A DNA stretch of 64,000 nucleotides from Aureimonas sp. ME7 (GTDB lineage: Bacteria; Pseudomonadota; Alphaproteobacteria; Rhizobiales; Rhizobiaceae): assembly GCF_903970965.1 (NCBI RefSeq), contig NZ_CAJCKW010000007.1:124001-188000 (forward strand). Direction: 5' to 3'. The notes below the pieces were generated by a model. The model saw only the letters and a program-made list of their open reading frames with translations, was not told the origin of the DNA and ran no database searches. Positions 19,932-28,834 of this stretch are shown here, piece after piece (position 1 is the stretch's first letter; every line of letters begins with the position of its first letter). A program made the position numbers and the translations under genes.

Positions 19932-20948
19932 TCAAGGCCGGAACATGATCTTGGAGAAGAAGTCGTTTTTTCCCTTCAAGGTCTCGAACATGGCGGGAAG
20001 CTCTTCCAGAGGCAGTTCGTGGCTGATCATGAACTCCCACTGGAGCTTGCCGGTCACCAGCGCATCCAGCGTCACATGCCATTGCTTGCCGGGAAACGGC
20101 GCGCCGAACGAGTTCCAGGAGCCGTGGAGCGAGACCTCCTGGCGCAGGAAATGCTGGAAGGTGGCGTTGTCGAGGGACACGTCGCCGACCGGAATGCCGA
20201 TAAAGACGACATGCCCGCCGGGCGCGGCCATGCGCGCGGCCGCGTTGATCGAGGACGGGTGGCCGGCCGCCTCGATGATGAGATCGCAGGCATGCTCGCG
20301 CGGCACCGTTTCGCCGGCGAGATAGGTGAAGTCGGCGCCCGCCTCGCGCGCTTGGGCGAGCTTGCGCTCCGACACGTCGACGGCGACGATCTCGGTGCAG
20401 CCCATCATGCGCATCCACTGGATGGCGAAGAGGCCGATCGGGCCGCAGCCGATCACCCCGCCCCGGTCGCCCATCGTGGGTTTCGCCTTCCAGATCGCGT
20501 GAAGGGCGATGGAGGCCGGGTCGGTCATCGCCACCGCGCGCGGGTCGGCATCCGCCGGCGCGCGCAGGAGATTGCCGGTCGGCACGGCGACGTATTCGGC
20601 ATAGGCGCCGTCGCGGCGGCTGCCGAAATAATCGTAGTTGCGCGCGCGCGAGAAGTTGCCCGTCAAGGACTGGTCGCAGGGCTCGGTCGGGATGAGCGGG
20701 GCGACGGCCATCAGCTCGCCGACGCCAAACCCTTCCACCCCCTCGCCCAGCGCCTCGATCCGGCCGGAAAACTCGTGGCCGCAGATGAGGGGCATCTTGT
20801 GGGCGCCCTTCACCAGCATGCGCGGCAGGTCCGAGCCGCAGACGCCGACGGCATCGACCTTCAGAAGCACCTCGCCGGGGCCGGCGACGGGCTTGGGAAC
20901 ATCCTCGAGGCGAATGTCGCCGGGCGTATACATGACGGCTGCGCGCAT
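19932..20948 (-). CDS. Zinc-type medium-chain polyol dehydrogenase (GatD-like) with degenerate structural-zinc lobe
   Basis: 338 residues of the MDR alcohol dehydrogenase family. The catalytic zinc site is intact (GVCGSDLPRML, then CGHEFSG), and the Rossmann motif is GCGPIGLFA. The overall pattern, including YDYFGSRRDGAYAEY, resembles galactitol-1-phosphate 5-dehydrogenase (GatD). Odd: in the lobe that normally carries four structural-zinc cysteines (about 88-110), only one Cys remains (TEPCDQSLTGNFSRARN). It should oxidise a polyol or polyol phosphate to a ketose. It starts 24 bases after the upstream dehydrogenase gene. Confidence 0.85.
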   Translation of the reverse strand: MRAAVMYTPGDIRLEDVPKPVAGPGEVLLKVDAVGVCGSDLPRMLVKGAHKMPLICGHEFSGRIEALGEGVEGFGVGELMAVAPLIPTEPCDQSLTGNFSRARNYDYFGSRRDGAYAEYVAVPTGNLLRAPADADPRAVAMTDPASIALHAIWKAKPTMGDRGGVIGCGPIGLFAIQWMRMMGCTEIVAVDVSERKLAQAREAGADFTYLAGETVPREHACDLIIEAAGHPSSINAAARMAAPGGHVVFIGIPVGDVSLDNATFQHFLRQEVSLHGSWNSFGAPFPGKQWHVTLDALVTGKLQWEFMISHELPLEELPAMFETLKGKNDFFSKIMFRP

Positions 20949-20972
20949 GGAACTGGCTTTCGTGGCTTCAGG

Positions 20973-22124
20973 CTATCGGGCGTCGGGGACGAGACTGGAG
21001 GTGTAGGCGTCGAGCGCGAGGATCGCGTCCCGCACGATGGCGGCGGAGATCGGGGTCGCGACGCGGGTGAGAATCGCGCCGGGCTTCAGCGCGGCTTCGG
21101 CGACGCGCATCATCTCGTCCGGCCCCGCCCCTTCGAGATCGAGATCGGCAAGCGTCGTCGGCAGGCCGACCGAGCGGCAGAAGCGCGCGATCTCCTCGAT
21201 CTCCGCGAGCGGGCGCCCTTCCAGCATGAGAAGGCAGAGCACGCCGAAGGCGACCTTTTCGCCATGGAAGAAGCGGCGCGTCTGCGGGAAGACCGTCAGC
21301 CCGTCGTGGATGCCGTGCGCGCCCGACACGCCGCAGTTCTCGAAACCGAGCCCCGAGAGAAGCGTGTTGGCCTCGATGATGTTCTCCACCGCCGGCGTCA
21401 GGAGGCCGCGCTCGGCGGCGAGCTTGGCCGCCAGCCCGTCGCGCATCAGCGTCTCGTGGCAGGCCCGCGCGATGGCGATGCCGGCGAGCGGGGCCGGCAG
21501 ATAGGGGCGGATGAAGTTCGGCGAGCGCGATTCGAGATTGGAGCGTGCCTCGAAATAGGTGGAGAGCGCGTCGCCCATGCCGGCCACGAGAAAACGCACG
21601 GGCGCGGCCGCGATGAGCGCGCTGTCGAGGATCACGATGTCGGGGTTGCGCGGCAGCGAGATCGCCTCCTGCATCACCCCTTCTTCGTTGTAGCGCACCG
21701 CGATCGCGCTCGTCGGCGCGTCGGTGGAGGCGATGGTCGGCACGATGGCGATGCGCGCGCCGTTGCGGATCGCGGCGACCTTGGCCGTGTCGGCCGTCTT
21801 GCCGCCGCCGATCCCGACCACGACGTCGGCGCCGCCTTGAGCCACCAGCGCCGCCACGCGGTCGATCTCCGCCGTGCAGCATTCGCCGCCGAAGACTTCC
21901 ATTCGCGCTGGGAGGCCGGCGGCCTCGAAGGATCGGCGGATCGAGGCGCCGTAGCGCTCCTCCACGATCCGGTCCACCAGAACGAACACCGACCCGCCGA
22001 AGTCCCGGACGTGTTCGGGGAGCCGTTCGATTTCGCCGGCGCGCTGGATGTAGCGGCCGGGTCCTCCATAGGCGCGCCCTTCGGCCGCCTGCCATCCCAT
22101 TCCCGTCGTCATGGCGCTCACCAT
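20973..22124 (-). CDS. Iron-containing (GldA-like) alcohol dehydrogenase
   Basis: 383 residues of the glycerol dehydrogenase/type III family. The cofactor motif is GIGGGKTADTAKV, followed by the family block PTIASTDAPTSA. Metal ligands are expected at the Asp in AGMGDALSTY and the His in GAHGIHDGL and FFHGEKVAFG. Substrate is some polyol or hydroxyketone. The first ATG (22124) overlaps the SDR stop by 7 bases; a second in-frame ATG at 22112 leaves a 5-base gap. Neither has a strong ribosome-binding site, so the start is uncertain by four codons. Confidence 0.86.
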   Translation of the reverse strand: MVSAMTTGMGWQAAEGRAYGGPGRYIQRAGEIERLPEHVRDFGGSVFVLVDRIVEERYGASIRRSFEAAGLPARMEVFGGECCTAEIDRVAALVAQGGADVVVGIGGGKTADTAKVAAIRNGARIAIVPTIASTDAPTSAIAVRYNEEGVMQEAISLPRNPDIVILDSALIAAAPVRFLVAGMGDALSTYFEARSNLESRSPNFIRPYLPAPLAGIAIARACHETLMRDGLAAKLAAERGLLTPAVENIIEANTLLSGLGFENCGVSGAHGIHDGLTVFPQTRRFFHGEKVAFGVLCLLMLEGRPLAEIEEIARFCRSVGLPTTLADLDLEGAGPDEMMRVAEAALKPGAILTRVATPISAAIVRDAILALDAYTSSLVPDAR

Positions 22125-22876
22125 CCGCTAACGACGTAGCCGCCGTCGACGGGCAGCGTCGTCGCGGTGACGAAGAGGCTGGCGGGCGAGGCCAGGAACA
22201 GGACGGTGCCGACGAGGTCCTCCACCGTGCCCCAGCGCTTCAGCGCCGCCTTGCGCGCGATGGTCGGGCCGTGCTCGTCGTGGGTCCACAGGTCCTTGGT
22301 CATGTCGGTCTTGTGGTAGCCGGGCGCGATGGCGTTGACGCGGATGCCGTCCGCGCCGAAGCGATGGGCGAGCGCGCGCGTCAGTCCCATGATGCCGGTC
22401 TTGGACGCGCCGTAAGCCGGCACCCGCTCGTCGGCAAGATAGCTCAGCATGGAGGCGGTGTTGACGATGGCGCCCCGCGACGCCTTGAGGTGCGGATAGG
22501 CGGCCATCGAGAGGCGCATCGCGCCGTTGAGGTTGACGTCGATGACTTCCAGATAGGGCTCCTCCTCGTATTCGAGGTCGGGGCGCACGATGCCGGCCGT
22601 GTTGACGAGGACGTCGAGCGAAGGAAGCGCGCCCACGAACGCGTCCACCGCCGCCCGGTCGCGCACGTTCAATTGCGCGAAGCGGATGCCCGCGTTGGCG
22701 GGATCGGCCTTAGCGGCTTCCAGCTTTCCGGTCGAGGAGCCGGTGGCGACGACTTCGGCGCCGAGCCCGCGGAAGCCGCGCGCGATGGCGACGCCGATGC
22801 CGCTCGTCGCGCCCGACACGAGGACGCGTTTGCCGGCGAAGAGATCGGGCCGGAAGGTGGACAGGATTTCATCCAT
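22118..22876 (-). CDS. Short-chain dehydrogenase/reductase
   Basis: 252 residues, classical SDR. Cofactor motif GATSGIG near residue 22, NTAG at about 92, active-site serine in VNTASMLS, and Tyr/Lys in YGASKTG. The C-terminus ends in VDGGYVVSGW as in many sugar dehydrogenases. Start ATG 22876 has GGAAGA at good spacing. In this operon it probably oxidises or reduces a sugar or polyol intermediate. Confidence 0.9.
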   Translation of the reverse strand: MDEILSTFRPDLFAGKRVLVSGATSGIGVAIARGFRGLGAEVVATGSSTGKLEAAKADPANAGIRFAQLNVRDRAAVDAFVGALPSLDVLVNTAGIVRPDLEYEEEPYLEVIDVNLNGAMRLSMAAYPHLKASRGAIVNTASMLSYLADERVPAYGASKTGIMGLTRALAHRFGADGIRVNAIAPGYHKTDMTKDLWTHDEHGPTIARKAALKRWGTVEDLVGTVLFLASPASLFVTATTLPVDGGYVVSGW

Positions 22877-22911
22877 GGTTGGTCTTCCCCATTCATGTCG
22901 GAAACGATGCG

Positions 22912-24417
22912 TCAGCCGGCGGCCAAGGCGTCGAGGTCGTCGTAGAAACTTTGCGCGCCGTGATAGAGGCGGTCGAACACAGGCTGCATGCGGGCGTAGC
23001 GCTCGGCCCAGGCGGGATCGGGCGCGATCTCGGCACCGTAGCGCACCAGCGCATCCGCGCCGGCTTGCGGATCCGTGAAGCGCCCGGTCGCGACGCCCGC
23101 CATCACCGCGCAGCCGACGATGCCGCATTCGGCCTCTTCCGGCACCACGATCGGCCGGTCGTAGAGGCTCGCCTTGATGCGCAGCCAAAGCTCGGTCTTC
23201 GCCCCGCCCCCCGAGGCCACGACGCGCTCGAGCCGCGTGCCGGACGCGGATTCCATGATGCGAAGGTGGCGGGCGGAGGCGAAGGCGACGCCTTCCAGAA
23301 CCGCGCGGTGGAGATGGGCGAGGCCGTGCCCGGCACCGAGGCCGAAGAACTGGGCGCGCGCGTTGCGATGCGCCCCCAACCGCTCGCCGGTGAGATACGG
23401 CACGAAGAACAGGGCGTCCGACCCGGCCGGCGCTTGCGCCGCGCGCGCCACGATCTCGTCGTAGCTTAAAGTCCGTTCGTGAAAGGCGCGGCGCGCCCAG
23501 CGCATGGCGTCGCCCCCCGTTTCCAGAAGCACGAAGCCGCCCCAATGGCCTTCCACCGTCGCGACGTTGCAGATCTCGGGATCGAGAAGCGGCGCGTGCG
23601 CGATCAGGGTCAGGATGCAGGACGTGCCCGTCACGTCGGAGGCAAGGCCCGGCCGGCAGACGCCCGAGCCGAGCAGCGACACCGGATAGTCCGCGCCGCC
23701 GACGAGAACCGGCGTTCCCTCGAGAAGTCCCGTTTCCAGGGCGGCGGCGGCCGTGACGCTGCCCAGAATCTCCGTCGGATTGCGGATCGGAGGCAGAAGC
23801 TTCACGTCGAGTCCCAGCCGCTCCACCATGGCAGGTGACCAAGCGCGCATCGCCGGGTTCATCAGGAAGGACGCGGACGCGTCGCCCGTATCCATCGCCC
23901 GCTCGCCGGTGAGGCGGAGGTTGATGTAGTCCTTGGGCATCAGGACGGTCTCGGCCGCCCCGTAGGACGCCGCGTCGTTTTCCTTCAGCCACTGAAGCTT
24001 GAAGCCGGGCCAAGCCGGCGTCGGCGGATTGCCGCTGTCGGTGAGATAGTCGCCGCCCGGATGCGCGCTCTCGAACGCGGACACGAGGCCGCTCGTGCGC
24101 TTGTCGTTCCAAAGCGGCACCGTGGCGCGGGTCGGCCGGTCGTTCGCGCCGACCAGCACCGTGCCGTGCATCTGGCCGCAGGCGGCGACGGCTGCGATGC
24201 GGCTTGCCGCGCCCTCGACCTCGTTCAGCACGGCGCGCACAGCCGCGACGACGCCCGTCCACCAGTCGGCCGCGCGCTGCTCGGCCCAGCCGAAGGCGGG
24301 CACGATCTGGTCGTGCTCGCGCGCGGCGATCGCCCGGATGCGCCCGTCCCCGCCGACAAGGGCGGCGCGCACGCTGCCGGTTCCGACGTCGATCGAAAGC
24401 GTGAGGTCTCGGTTCAT
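22912..24417 (-). CDS. FGGY-family carbohydrate kinase, xylulokinase-like
   Basis: 501 residues. N-terminal phosphate loop LSIDVGTGSVRAAL, GQMHGTVLV near 83-91 (typical of XylB and relatives), and GGADYPVSLLGSG and VASGGGAKTELW in the second domain. It phosphorylates a ketose or polyol. Start ATG 24417 lies 9 bases after the permease stop with only a weak ribosome-binding site; a TTG six bases upstream is possible. With the SDR, the two metal dehydrogenases and the second kinase it would feed an imported substrate into phosphorylated intermediates. Confidence 0.87.
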   Translation of the reverse strand: MNRDLTLSIDVGTGSVRAALVGGDGRIRAIAAREHDQIVPAFGWAEQRAADWWTGVVAAVRAVLNEVEGAASRIAAVAACGQMHGTVLVGANDRPTRATVPLWNDKRTSGLVSAFESAHPGGDYLTDSGNPPTPAWPGFKLQWLKENDAASYGAAETVLMPKDYINLRLTGERAMDTGDASASFLMNPAMRAWSPAMVERLGLDVKLLPPIRNPTEILGSVTAAAALETGLLEGTPVLVGGADYPVSLLGSGVCRPGLASDVTGTSCILTLIAHAPLLDPEICNVATVEGHWGGFVLLETGGDAMRWARRAFHERTLSYDEIVARAAQAPAGSDALFFVPYLTGERLGAHRNARAQFFGLGAGHGLAHLHRAVLEGVAFASARHLRIMESASGTRLERVVASGGGAKTELWLRIKASLYDRPIVVPEEAECGIVGCAVMAGVATGRFTDPQAGADALVRYGAEIAPDPAWAERYARMQPVFDRLYHGAQSFYDDLDALAAG

Positions 24418-24426
24418 GGACAAGCG

Positions 24427-25416
24427 TCAGCCCCGCAGCCGCCCGGTTCCGTACTGAAGCAGCATCGCGATCACGATGATGACGCCCATGTAGACCTGCT
24501 GGTGGTAGCCCGGCACGCCGCCGAGATTCATGATGTTGGCGATGATGCCCATGATGAGCGCGCCGAGCAGCGTGTTGATCACCCCGCCGCGCCCCCCCAT
24601 CAGGCTGGCGCCGCCGATCACCACGGCAGCGATGACGTTGAGCTCGGCCCCGACGCCGACCTGCGCCGAGCCGACGCCGGTGCGCGCGGTGGAGATGACG
24701 CCGGCCACCGCCGCGAGCGCACCCGAAAGGACGTAGACGGCGAGGATATAGCGGGGCACGGCGATGCCCGACAGCCGCACCGCCTCCTCGTTGGAGCCGA
24801 TCGCCTTCACGATGCGCCCGAAGCGGGTGAAGTTGAGGACGATGCCGCCGACCAGAAACACGGCGAACATCAGCCACACGGGCAAGGGCAGGCCGAAGGC
24901 GAAGCCGGAGCCGAAGTTCGAGATCGCCGCGCCTTCTTGCCCCAGCGGGATCGGCCGCCCGTCCGAGATGATGAGCGACAGGCCGCGCGCGATCGCCAGC
25001 ATGGCGAGCGACATCACAAAGGACGGCAGCTTGAGGTAGGCGACGAAAAGGCCCGTCACCAACCCGCAGGCCATGCCCGACAGGATCACGAGGGCGACCG
25101 CCGACGCCTGACCGAAGCCGGCAAAATGGATGAAGTGGGCGGTCAGAACCGAACCGAGGGCGGCCACCGAGCCGACCGACAGGTCGATGCCGCGCGTCAG
25201 GATCACGAACAGCATGCCGACCGCCATGATGCCGGCGCCTGCCGCCACCTGCCGGAGCACGTTCAGAATGTTGATGCGGCTGAGAAAGGCGTCGGACCAG
25301 AAGCTCGCGGCCACCACGAGGACGAGGAAGATCGCGAGCGTCGCGAAGTGCTGGAGCAGCGAGGCGACGTCGATCCGACGCTCCGCTTTGCCCGGATTGT
25401 CTGCCAGCGTCGTCAT
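24427..25416 (-). CDS. Sugar ABC transporter permease (RbsC-like)
   Basis: 329-residue inner-membrane permease of the ribose/xylose type (BPD_transp_2) with the motif TRGIDLSVGSVAALGS near residue 80 and GGASLMGGRGG near 270. It should work as a homodimer with the ATPase encoded immediately upstream; the two genes overlap in ATGA at 25413-25416. Confidence 0.92.
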   Translation of the reverse strand: MTTLADNPGKAERRIDVASLLQHFATLAIFLVLVVAASFWSDAFLSRINILNVLRQVAAGAGIMAVGMLFVILTRGIDLSVGSVAALGSVLTAHFIHFAGFGQASAVALVILSGMACGLVTGLFVAYLKLPSFVMSLAMLAIARGLSLIISDGRPIPLGQEGAAISNFGSGFAFGLPLPVWLMFAVFLVGGIVLNFTRFGRIVKAIGSNEEAVRLSGIAVPRYILAVYVLSGALAAVAGVISTARTGVGSAQVGVGAELNVIAAVVIGGASLMGGRGGVINTLLGALIMGIIANIMNLGGVPGYHQQVYMGVIIVIAMLLQYGTGRLRG

Positions 25417-26921
25417 GCGGCTTCACCTTCGATTGGAGCGGCCACCGAGCGGATCATGGCCAGGGACAGGAGGTTTTCCTCCGAGAAGCGATCGGGCCGA
25501 AGTTCGCCCCGGATCTCGCCCTCGCTCATCACGAGGACGCGGTCGCACAGGCCGAAAAGCTCCTGATGCTCGGAAGAGATGACGAGCACCGCCTTGCCGC
25601 CGAGCGCCAGCTTGTCGATCAGGGCGTAGATCTCGGTCTTCGCCCCGACATCGACGCCGCGCGTCGGCTCGTCGAGAATGATGACGTCGCCGCCGGCGTG
25701 AAACCACTTGGCGAGCACCACCTTCTGCTGGTTGCCGCCCGACAGGCTGGAAACGGGGGCATCGACGCCGGCCGATTTGAGGCGAAGGCTCGCGCCCAGC
25801 GCCTCCACCAGACCCTTTTCGCGGCGCCGGCGCAGGAAGCCGAGCGGGCCGGTCACGGCCGACATGCGGGCCATGGTGGCGTTGATGCGGATGGCGTTGT
25901 CGAGAACGACGCCCTCGTGCTTGCGGTCCTCGGGCACGAGGCCGATGCCGGCGCGGACCGCCGCGCGGGGCGAGGCGAAGCGGGTCACCTTCCCCCGGAC
26001 GCGGATTTCGCCCCCTTCCGGCGCGTCGGCGCCGAACAGGAGACGGGCGACCTCGGTGCGGCCCGCCCCGACGAGCCCGCCGAGCCCGACCACCTCGCCG
26101 GCCCGAAGCTGGAGCGACACGCCGCGCACCTTGGCGCCGCGCCTGAGGTTTTCCGCTTCCAGCACCACCTCGCCGATCTCCCGGCGGCCCCGCTCGGGAA
26201 ACATCGCGGCCAGCGGGCGGCCGACCATCATGCGGATCAGCTCGTCCACGGTGATGTCGGAAGCGGTGACGGTGCCGACGAGCTGCCCGTCCTTCATCAC
26301 CGTCATCCGGTCGGAAATGCGCATCACCTCGTCGAGGCGATGAGAGATGTAGACGATGCCGACGCCGTTCCGGCGGAGGCCGTCGATGATGCCGTGGAGG
26401 CGCTCGGCATCGCGCGCGGAGAGAACCGCCGTCGGCTCGTCGAAGACGATGATGCGCACCTCGCGGGCCAAGGCTTTCGCGATCTCGACCACCTGCTGGT
26501 GGGCGACCGCGAGGCTGCCGACGGTGCGGCCGGGATCGATGGCGAATCCCAGGCGATCGAGAAGCGCCTTGGCGCGGGACTTGAGCTGGCCCCAGGCGAT
26601 GACACCCGGCAGTTCGCCGAGGAAAATGTTTTCCGCCACCGTCAGGTCGGGGGCGAGCGCCAGTTCTTGGTGGATCACGGCGATGCCCCGGGCACGCGCC
26701 TCTCGCGGGTCGCGCATGACGACGCTCTCGCCGCCGATCGACACGGTGCCGCCGGTCGGCAGCATCTCGCCGCCGAGAACCCGCATCAGGGTGGACTTGC
26801 CGGCCCCGTTCTCGCCGAGCAGCGAATGTACCTCGCCGGCGCGCACGTCGAAATCGACGCCGCGCAGGGCGTGGATGCCGCCGAAGGATTTGGTGATGGC
26901 CGTCAGACGGGCGAGTTCCAA
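25413..26921 (-). CDS. Sugar ABC transporter ATPase (RbsA-like), TTG start
   Basis: 502 residues with two ABC domains. First half: Walker A LLGENGAGKST (about 36), Walker B IIVFDEPTAVLS. Second half: degenerate P-loop GGLVGAGRTEVARLLFG, signature LSGGNQQKVVLAKW, Walker B VIILDEPTRGVD. No ATG or GTG fits. The TTG at 26921, giving MELARLTAITKSFGG, has a near-perfect GGGAGG 8 bases upstream and leaves the family-typical short N-terminus, so I choose it. Confidence 0.9.
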   Translation of the reverse strand: MELARLTAITKSFGGIHALRGVDFDVRAGEVHSLLGENGAGKSTLMRVLGGEMLPTGGTVSIGGESVVMRDPREARARGIAVIHQELALAPDLTVAENIFLGELPGVIAWGQLKSRAKALLDRLGFAIDPGRTVGSLAVAHQQVVEIAKALAREVRIIVFDEPTAVLSARDAERLHGIIDGLRRNGVGIVYISHRLDEVMRISDRMTVMKDGQLVGTVTASDITVDELIRMMVGRPLAAMFPERGRREIGEVVLEAENLRRGAKVRGVSLQLRAGEVVGLGGLVGAGRTEVARLLFGADAPEGGEIRVRGKVTRFASPRAAVRAGIGLVPEDRKHEGVVLDNAIRINATMARMSAVTGPLGFLRRRREKGLVEALGASLRLKSAGVDAPVSSLSGGNQQKVVLAKWFHAGGDVIILDEPTRGVDVGAKTEIYALIDKLALGGKAVLVISSEHQELFGLCDRVLVMSEGEIRGELRPDRFSEENLLSLAMIRSVAAPIEGEAA

Positions 26922-26951
26922 GAGCTCGGCCTCCCGCGAATGGATAAGGGA

Positions 26952-26978
26952 GGCGGCGGACCACGAAGATCCGCCGCC
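26952..26978 (-). terminator. Hairpin between binding-protein gene and ATPase gene
   Basis: Perfect 9-bp GC stem (26952-26960 with 26970-26978) and 9-base loop, 22 bases after the binding-protein stop. There is no T-tract, so it more likely stabilises the upstream mRNA or attenuates read-through. That would give more binding protein than ATPase. Confidence 0.6.
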
Positions 26979-26999
26979 CGGCAATCCTTCACGACCCGG

Positions 27000-27971
27000 T
27001 CAGAACACCGCGTCGGCGCGGTAGTACTGGTCCACGTTGTCCTTGGTGATCACGGCCGGCTCGGTGAGCTTGAGCTTCGGGAAACCGGCTTCCAGCTTGC
27101 CGTTCAGGGCGTCCAGACCGATGTCGACGGCCGTGCGCGCCACGAGATCGGGATCGTTGAGGCCGGTCGCGCCGTACTTGCCCTCCTTGATGGCGGCGAG
27201 CGCCTCCTTCTGGCCGTCGGCGGCCGCCAGCACGAGAACGTCGCTGGCTCCGACGCCCTCCAGCGCCTTGATCGCGCCGAGCGCCATGGAGTCGTTTTCG
27301 CCGAGCACGACGTTGATGTCGGGATGGGCGGTCAGAAGATCCTCGGCCGCCTTCAGGCCGCCTTCCTGCTCCCAGCTCCCCCAGCCCTGGCCGACCACTT
27401 CGAAGGAGGCCTTGCCCTCGCCCGTCAGTTGGCCTTCCACGAGGCCCTTGAAGACGCCGAGCCGGCGGTCGCGCCCGACCTCATTCCCTTGCGCGCCCGA
27501 CAGGAGCGCGATCTTCATCGGGGTGCCCTGCATGCGCTTGGCGAGCCATTGACCGACGAGATAGCCGTTCTGGTCGTTGGAGGAGCGCACCTGGGTGACG
27601 ACGTCGGCATTCGGGTTGATGGAGGAGTCCATCACCACGACCTTGACGCCGGCGGCCGTCGCCGCGTTCGCCGCCGCGACCAGCCCTTCGGGGTCGCGCG
27701 GGTTCAAGATCAGGAGGTTGACGCCCTTGGCGACCATGTCCTCCACGTCGGCGATCTGCTTGTTCATGTCGTTCTGGCCGTCGGAGGTCGAGACCTCGCA
27801 GCCGGCCTTCTTGGCCTGGTCGAGCGCGGCCGCCTGTTGGGCGGCAAAGTAGGGGGCGCTCAGCGTGTACATGGCAACGCCGACCTTGCAGTCGGCAGCC
27901 TGGGCCGCACCGCCGGCCAACGTCGTCAAAGCGACCGCCAGCAGGCAACCCGAAAGGGGCAGTGACTTCAT
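27000..27971 (-). CDS. Periplasmic sugar-binding protein (RbsB-like)
   Basis: 323 residues with a Sec signal peptide (about 1-22, cleaved after AAQA). The mature protein has the type I periplasmic fold of ribose/galactose binding proteins, with YTLSAPYFAAQQ near the N-terminus and LLILNPRDPEGL. Two ATGs lie close together; the second (27971, MKSLPLSG) is preferred because GGAGG lies 6 bases before it, whereas it abuts the first. First gene of the leftward operon, with a promoter and operator-like site upstream. The ligand is not deducible. Confidence 0.92.
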   Translation of the reverse strand: MKSLPLSGCLLAVALTTLAGGAAQAADCKVGVAMYTLSAPYFAAQQAAALDQAKKAGCEVSTSDGQNDMNKQIADVEDMVAKGVNLLILNPRDPEGLVAAANAATAAGVKVVVMDSSINPNADVVTQVRSSNDQNGYLVGQWLAKRMQGTPMKIALLSGAQGNEVGRDRRLGVFKGLVEGQLTGEGKASFEVVGQGWGSWEQEGGLKAAEDLLTAHPDINVVLGENDSMALGAIKALEGVGASDVLVLAAADGQKEALAAIKEGKYGATGLNDPDLVARTAVDIGLDALNGKLEAGFPKLKLTEPAVITKDNVDQYYRADAVF

Positions 27972-28012
27972 CTCCATCCTCCACAGATCGGGCGCATCCT
28001 CCCTGCCCGCCT

Positions 28013-28027
28013 TGTAGCTTAGGTACA
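28013..28027. promoter_or_regulatory. RpiR/HexR-like operator over the -10 region of the leftward operon
   Basis: TGTAGCTTAGGTACA, 15 bases. It has the same length and ends (TGTAG...TACA) as the site at 28181-28195. It resembles the HexR consensus TGTARTWWWAYTACA in its arms. It covers the proposed -10 of the binding-protein promoter, a position that would allow repression. Confidence 0.5.
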
Positions 28028-28045
28028 CAATTGACAAGCCGTCAA
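28016..28045 (-). promoter_or_regulatory. Putative promoter of the leftward carbohydrate operon
   Basis: On the minus strand TTGACG (28045-28040), an 18-base spacer and TAAGCT (28021-28016), about 45 bases before the binding-protein ATG. The -35 is good and the -10 mediocre. Confidence 0.5.
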
Positions 28046-28180
28046 CCGCCGCAATAGGCATTATGTTACGATTTTCACATTGGTTCTGCCATTTCGCGTT
28101 GCGATCATCCCGATGTTGCACTGCGGAAACCGTCATGCAGCACGATTTTCCGTTGCAATCCGTGAGCGACCTCGGTTCAA

Positions 28181-28195
28181 TGTAGTAATTCTACA
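28181..28195. promoter_or_regulatory. RpiR/HexR-like operator before the rightward operon
   Basis: TGTAGTAATTCTACA, perfect 5-bp arms with a 5-base centre, 15 bases upstream of the isomerase ATG. It differs from the HexR consensus at one position. The RpiR-family regulator at 31671 is in the operon that follows, so autoregulation is likely. Confidence 0.55.
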
Positions 28196-28210
28196 ATTTG
28201 GAGACGCTTC

Positions 28211-28834
28211 ATGCGCGAGCCGGGTGTATTCACGGTCGATATCGAACGGGGCGAGCTACGCGGCGCGGCCACGCGCTACCGGAAGACGCTGGGCGATCTA
28301 GCCGGGCTCTACGAAGACGATGCGGCCTTCGAGACGCGCCTTGCCGAACTCGGCCCCGAGGCCGTGATGTACGAGGTGACCGACCACAAGCCGTCGGCGG
28401 ACGCCGGCGACATGATCATCGGCGTCACGCGCATGGCGCCGGGCCGGATCGGGCGCGAATTCTTCCTGACGCGCGGCCATATCCACGCCCGGGCCGACCG
28501 GCCCGAAATGTACTACGGCGAGGCCGGCACCGGCCTGATGCTCCTGGAATCGCCCGAAGGCGAGGTGCGCATCGTCGAGATGAGGCCGCGCACGCTCTGC
28601 TACGTGCCGCCCTTCTGGATCCACCGATCGGTGAATGTCGGAGCGGACGATCTCGTGATGACCTTCGCCTATCCAGCCGATGCGGGGCAGGACTACGACA
28701 TCATCGCCCGGTCGGGGGGCATGCGCCAGCGCATCGTCGACGACGGACAGGGCGGCTGGCAGGCCGTGGACAATCCGGCCTGGACCCCTCGCTCGGCGGA
28801 AGCGATCGCGGCGCTGAAGGAACCGGCGCGATGA
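28211..28834 (+). CDS. Cupin-type phosphoglucose isomerase family protein
   Basis: 207 residues of the archaeal-type glucose-6-phosphate isomerase family (PF06560), a metal-dependent cupin. The metal ligands His90, His92, Glu99 and His138 are all present (TRGHIHARADRPEMYYGEAG, then WIHRS). It should interconvert an aldose and ketose phosphate. ATG 28211 has TTTGGAG at correct spacing. First gene of the rightward operon; its stop overlaps the next ATG (ATGA 28831-28834). A role on a sugar phosphate other than glucose-6-phosphate is possible in this operon. Confidence 0.9.
   Translation: MREPGVFTVDIERGELRGAATRYRKTLGDLAGLYEDDAAFETRLAELGPEAVMYEVTDHKPSADAGDMIIGVTRMAPGRIGREFFLTRGHIHARADRPEMYYGEAGTGLMLLESPEGEVRIVEMRPRTLCYVPPFWIHRSVNVGADDLVMTFAYPADAGQDYDIIARSGGMRQRIVDDGQGGWQAVDNPAWTPRSAEAIAALKEPAR

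Noticed and set aside
24061-25566. Plus-strand open frame of about 500 codons opposite the xylulokinase-like, permease and ATPase genes.
   Set aside because: Histidine/Arg/Asp-rich shadow with no domain; the minus-strand genes are unambiguous.
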